DNA from: an uncultured Pelagibacteraceae bacterium
Lineage (GTDB): Bacteria > Pseudomonadota > Alphaproteobacteria > Pelagibacterales > Pelagibacteraceae
Reading direction: 5' to 3'
Assembly: GCA_902576335.1 (NCBI GenBank)
Contig: CACGVC010000004.1
Coordinates: 62,001 to 126,000, forward strand
DNA: 64,000 nucleotides
The notes below the pieces were generated by a model. That model saw only the letters and a program-made list of their open reading frames with translations. It did no database searches and was not told the DNA's origin. How positions within the stretch are numbered: the first letter of the stretch is position 1; the number at the start of each line of letters is the position of its first letter. The position numbers and the translations under genes are program-made. This document shows, piece by piece, positions 63,123 through 64,000 of the stretch.

Positions 63123-64000
63123 AAAAATTTTTAATTATCATTCTTAGTAATCTATTTATAATTTTTAATTTAAGTGCTGAAACATTTACTACAGCTCTAA
63201 AAAAAGCTTATAAAAATAATTCTGAATTAAATGCTGAAAGAGAAAATATCAGTATTTCGGAACAAGAACTTAAAATCTCAAAGAGTTCCTATTTTCCAAC
63301 AATTACTCTAGAGGGATCAAAGAGCCAAGATCAGACTGACAAATTAACAAATAGAAATGGATCAAATGCCACAATTACTGATGTAGATACAGAAACTAAA
63401 TCTATTTCAGTTACTCAAACATTATTTGATTTTGGTAGAGGCGCTGATTTGTCAAAAAGTAAAATTGGTATCAATTTAGCTAAAGCAAAACTTTTAAAAA
63501 AAGAGCAAGATATTTTATATAAAACTGTGGCAGCGTATACTGGGTTAATTTCAGCGAATGAAAAATTAGAAATTAATAGAGCTAACGTTGAGCTTCTAAG
63601 TAGACAAGTTGAAACTGATAGAATTAGACTTGAAAGAGGTCAAATTAGTTTATCAGATGTCTCACAATCAGAGTCATCATTAGCTGGTGCAGAAGCAAGT
63701 TTCATTCAATCACAAAGTGACCTTTTAACTAGCAAGTTGAATTATGAAAATATTATTGGACCTTTAGGTAATGCTCAGTCATTAGATAAAAGTTCAATAA
63801 TGAGTTACCAAATACCAGGCAGTTTAAATTCAGCTATTGAACAATCTAAAAAAAGTAATCCAGATTTAATTATTGCTGAAATGGAATATGAACAATCGAA
63901 AAAAGATACATCGATTGCAAGATCAGAATTAGTGCCAACTGCAAAATTATCTTTAGAAAAGTCGTATTCAGACGACTTAAGTGCTACTTACGATGAGAGA
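63119..64000 (+). CDS. tolC: TolC-family outer-membrane efflux protein (3' end outside window)
   Basis: The first 294 codons are present. A signal peptide (MKKFLIIILSNLFIIFNLSA) is followed by TolC-type helices: FTTALKKAYKNNSELNAERE, SITQTLFDFG-like SVTQTLFDFGRGADLSKSKI, LERGQISLSDVSQSESSLAGAE and, as the second repeat begins, AIEQSKKSNPDLIIAEMEYE. It acts as the outer-membrane channel of type I secretion or efflux systems. The start overlaps the preceding stop, so the two genes are coupled. Confidence 0.93.
   Translation, partial: MKKFLIIILSNLFIIFNLSAETFTTALKKAYKNNSELNAERENISISEQELKISKSSYFPTITLEGSKSQDQTDKLTNRNGSNATITDVDTETKSISVTQTLFDFGRGADLSKSKIGINLAKAKLLKKEQDILYKTVAAYTGLISANEKLEINRANVELLSRQVETDRIRLERGQISLSDVSQSESSLAGAEASFIQSQSDLLTSKLNYENIIGPLGNAQSLDKSSIMSYQIPGSLNSAIEQSKKSNPDLIIAEMEYEQSKKDTSIARSELVPTAKLSLEKSYSDDLSATYDER

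Noticed and set aside
1..64000. CRISPR array, prophage, insertion sequence or integron
   Set aside because: No direct-repeat arrays, transposases, integrases or attachment-site duplications were recognised; the lysine/asparagine codon runs explain most simple repeats.

Overview
The window is an AT-rich, extremely compact alphaproteobacterial chromosome segment that looks like SAR11 (Candidatus Pelagibacter and relatives). The basis is the combination of very short or negative intergenic distances, lysine/asparagine/isoleucine-rich proteins, a proteorhodopsin gene followed by ferredoxin, ferredoxin reductase and glutathione S-transferase genes, and alphaproteobacterial versions of DnaG and DksA that lack most zinc ligands. 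No phage, insertion sequence or CRISPR array was seen.

Layout. 1-1.9 kb: 3' part of a beta-propeller/outer-membrane-barrel protein whose paralogue lies at 43.5-45.6 kb. 1.9-6.3 kb (minus): carA-carB. 6.4-10.5 kb: yqeY-like gene, dnaG and rpoD, followed by two tRNA genes, one of them a structurally odd tRNA-Val(GAC). 10.8-12.2 kb (minus): mlaA-mlaC, for outer-membrane lipid asymmetry. 12.3-13.4 kb: a peptidoglycan amidase and RNase P RNA. 13.5-34.4 kb: one long division and cell-wall cluster (mraZ, ftsZ, rsmH, ftsL, ftsI, a fused murE-murF, mraY, murD, ftsW, murG, murC, murB, ddl, ftsQ, a drastically shortened ftsA-like gene, lpxC, bamD, ligA). It starts from a good sigma-70-type promoter overlapped by three TGGG boxes spaced exactly 10 bp apart, a typical MraZ operator. 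34.4-38.1 kb (minus): uvrD-type helicase and aminopeptidase P. 38.2-43.3 kb: AsmA-like protein, fumC, a MazG-like protein, nadC and nadA. 43.3 kb: tRNA-Leu(GAG). 45.6-50.1 kb: ygfZ, dihydroorotase, an SMR transporter and a propionyl/acetyl-CoA synthetase. 50.2-53.1 kb: proteorhodopsin with its own palindrome-rich leader and strong terminator, then the ferredoxin/reductase/GST genes. 53.1-53.9 kb (minus): dksA followed by two tiny overlapping membrane-protein ORFs. 53.9-60.0 kb: two glycosyltransferases, PEP carboxylase and an alginate-lyase-like exported protein. 60.0-61.7 kb (minus): umuD-umuC. 61.8-64.0 kb: GFA-family protein, glycerate-kinase-like protein and the start of a TolC-family gene.

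How it fits together. The centre of the window supplies peptidoglycan precursors (Mur enzymes, MraY, Ddl), the septal machinery (FtsZ, FtsL, FtsI, FtsQ, FtsW and the mini-FtsA) and outer-membrane biogenesis (LpxC, BamD, MlaA/C). The observations most worth following up are the FtsA-like protein that keeps the SHS2 domain and a C-terminal amphipathic tail but has no ATPase core, the tRNA-Val with non-canonical D and T loops, a 27-bp element shared at 25 of 27 positions between the mraZ and umuDC upstream regions, the paired propeller-barrel surface proteins, and convergent genes that share their stop codons.
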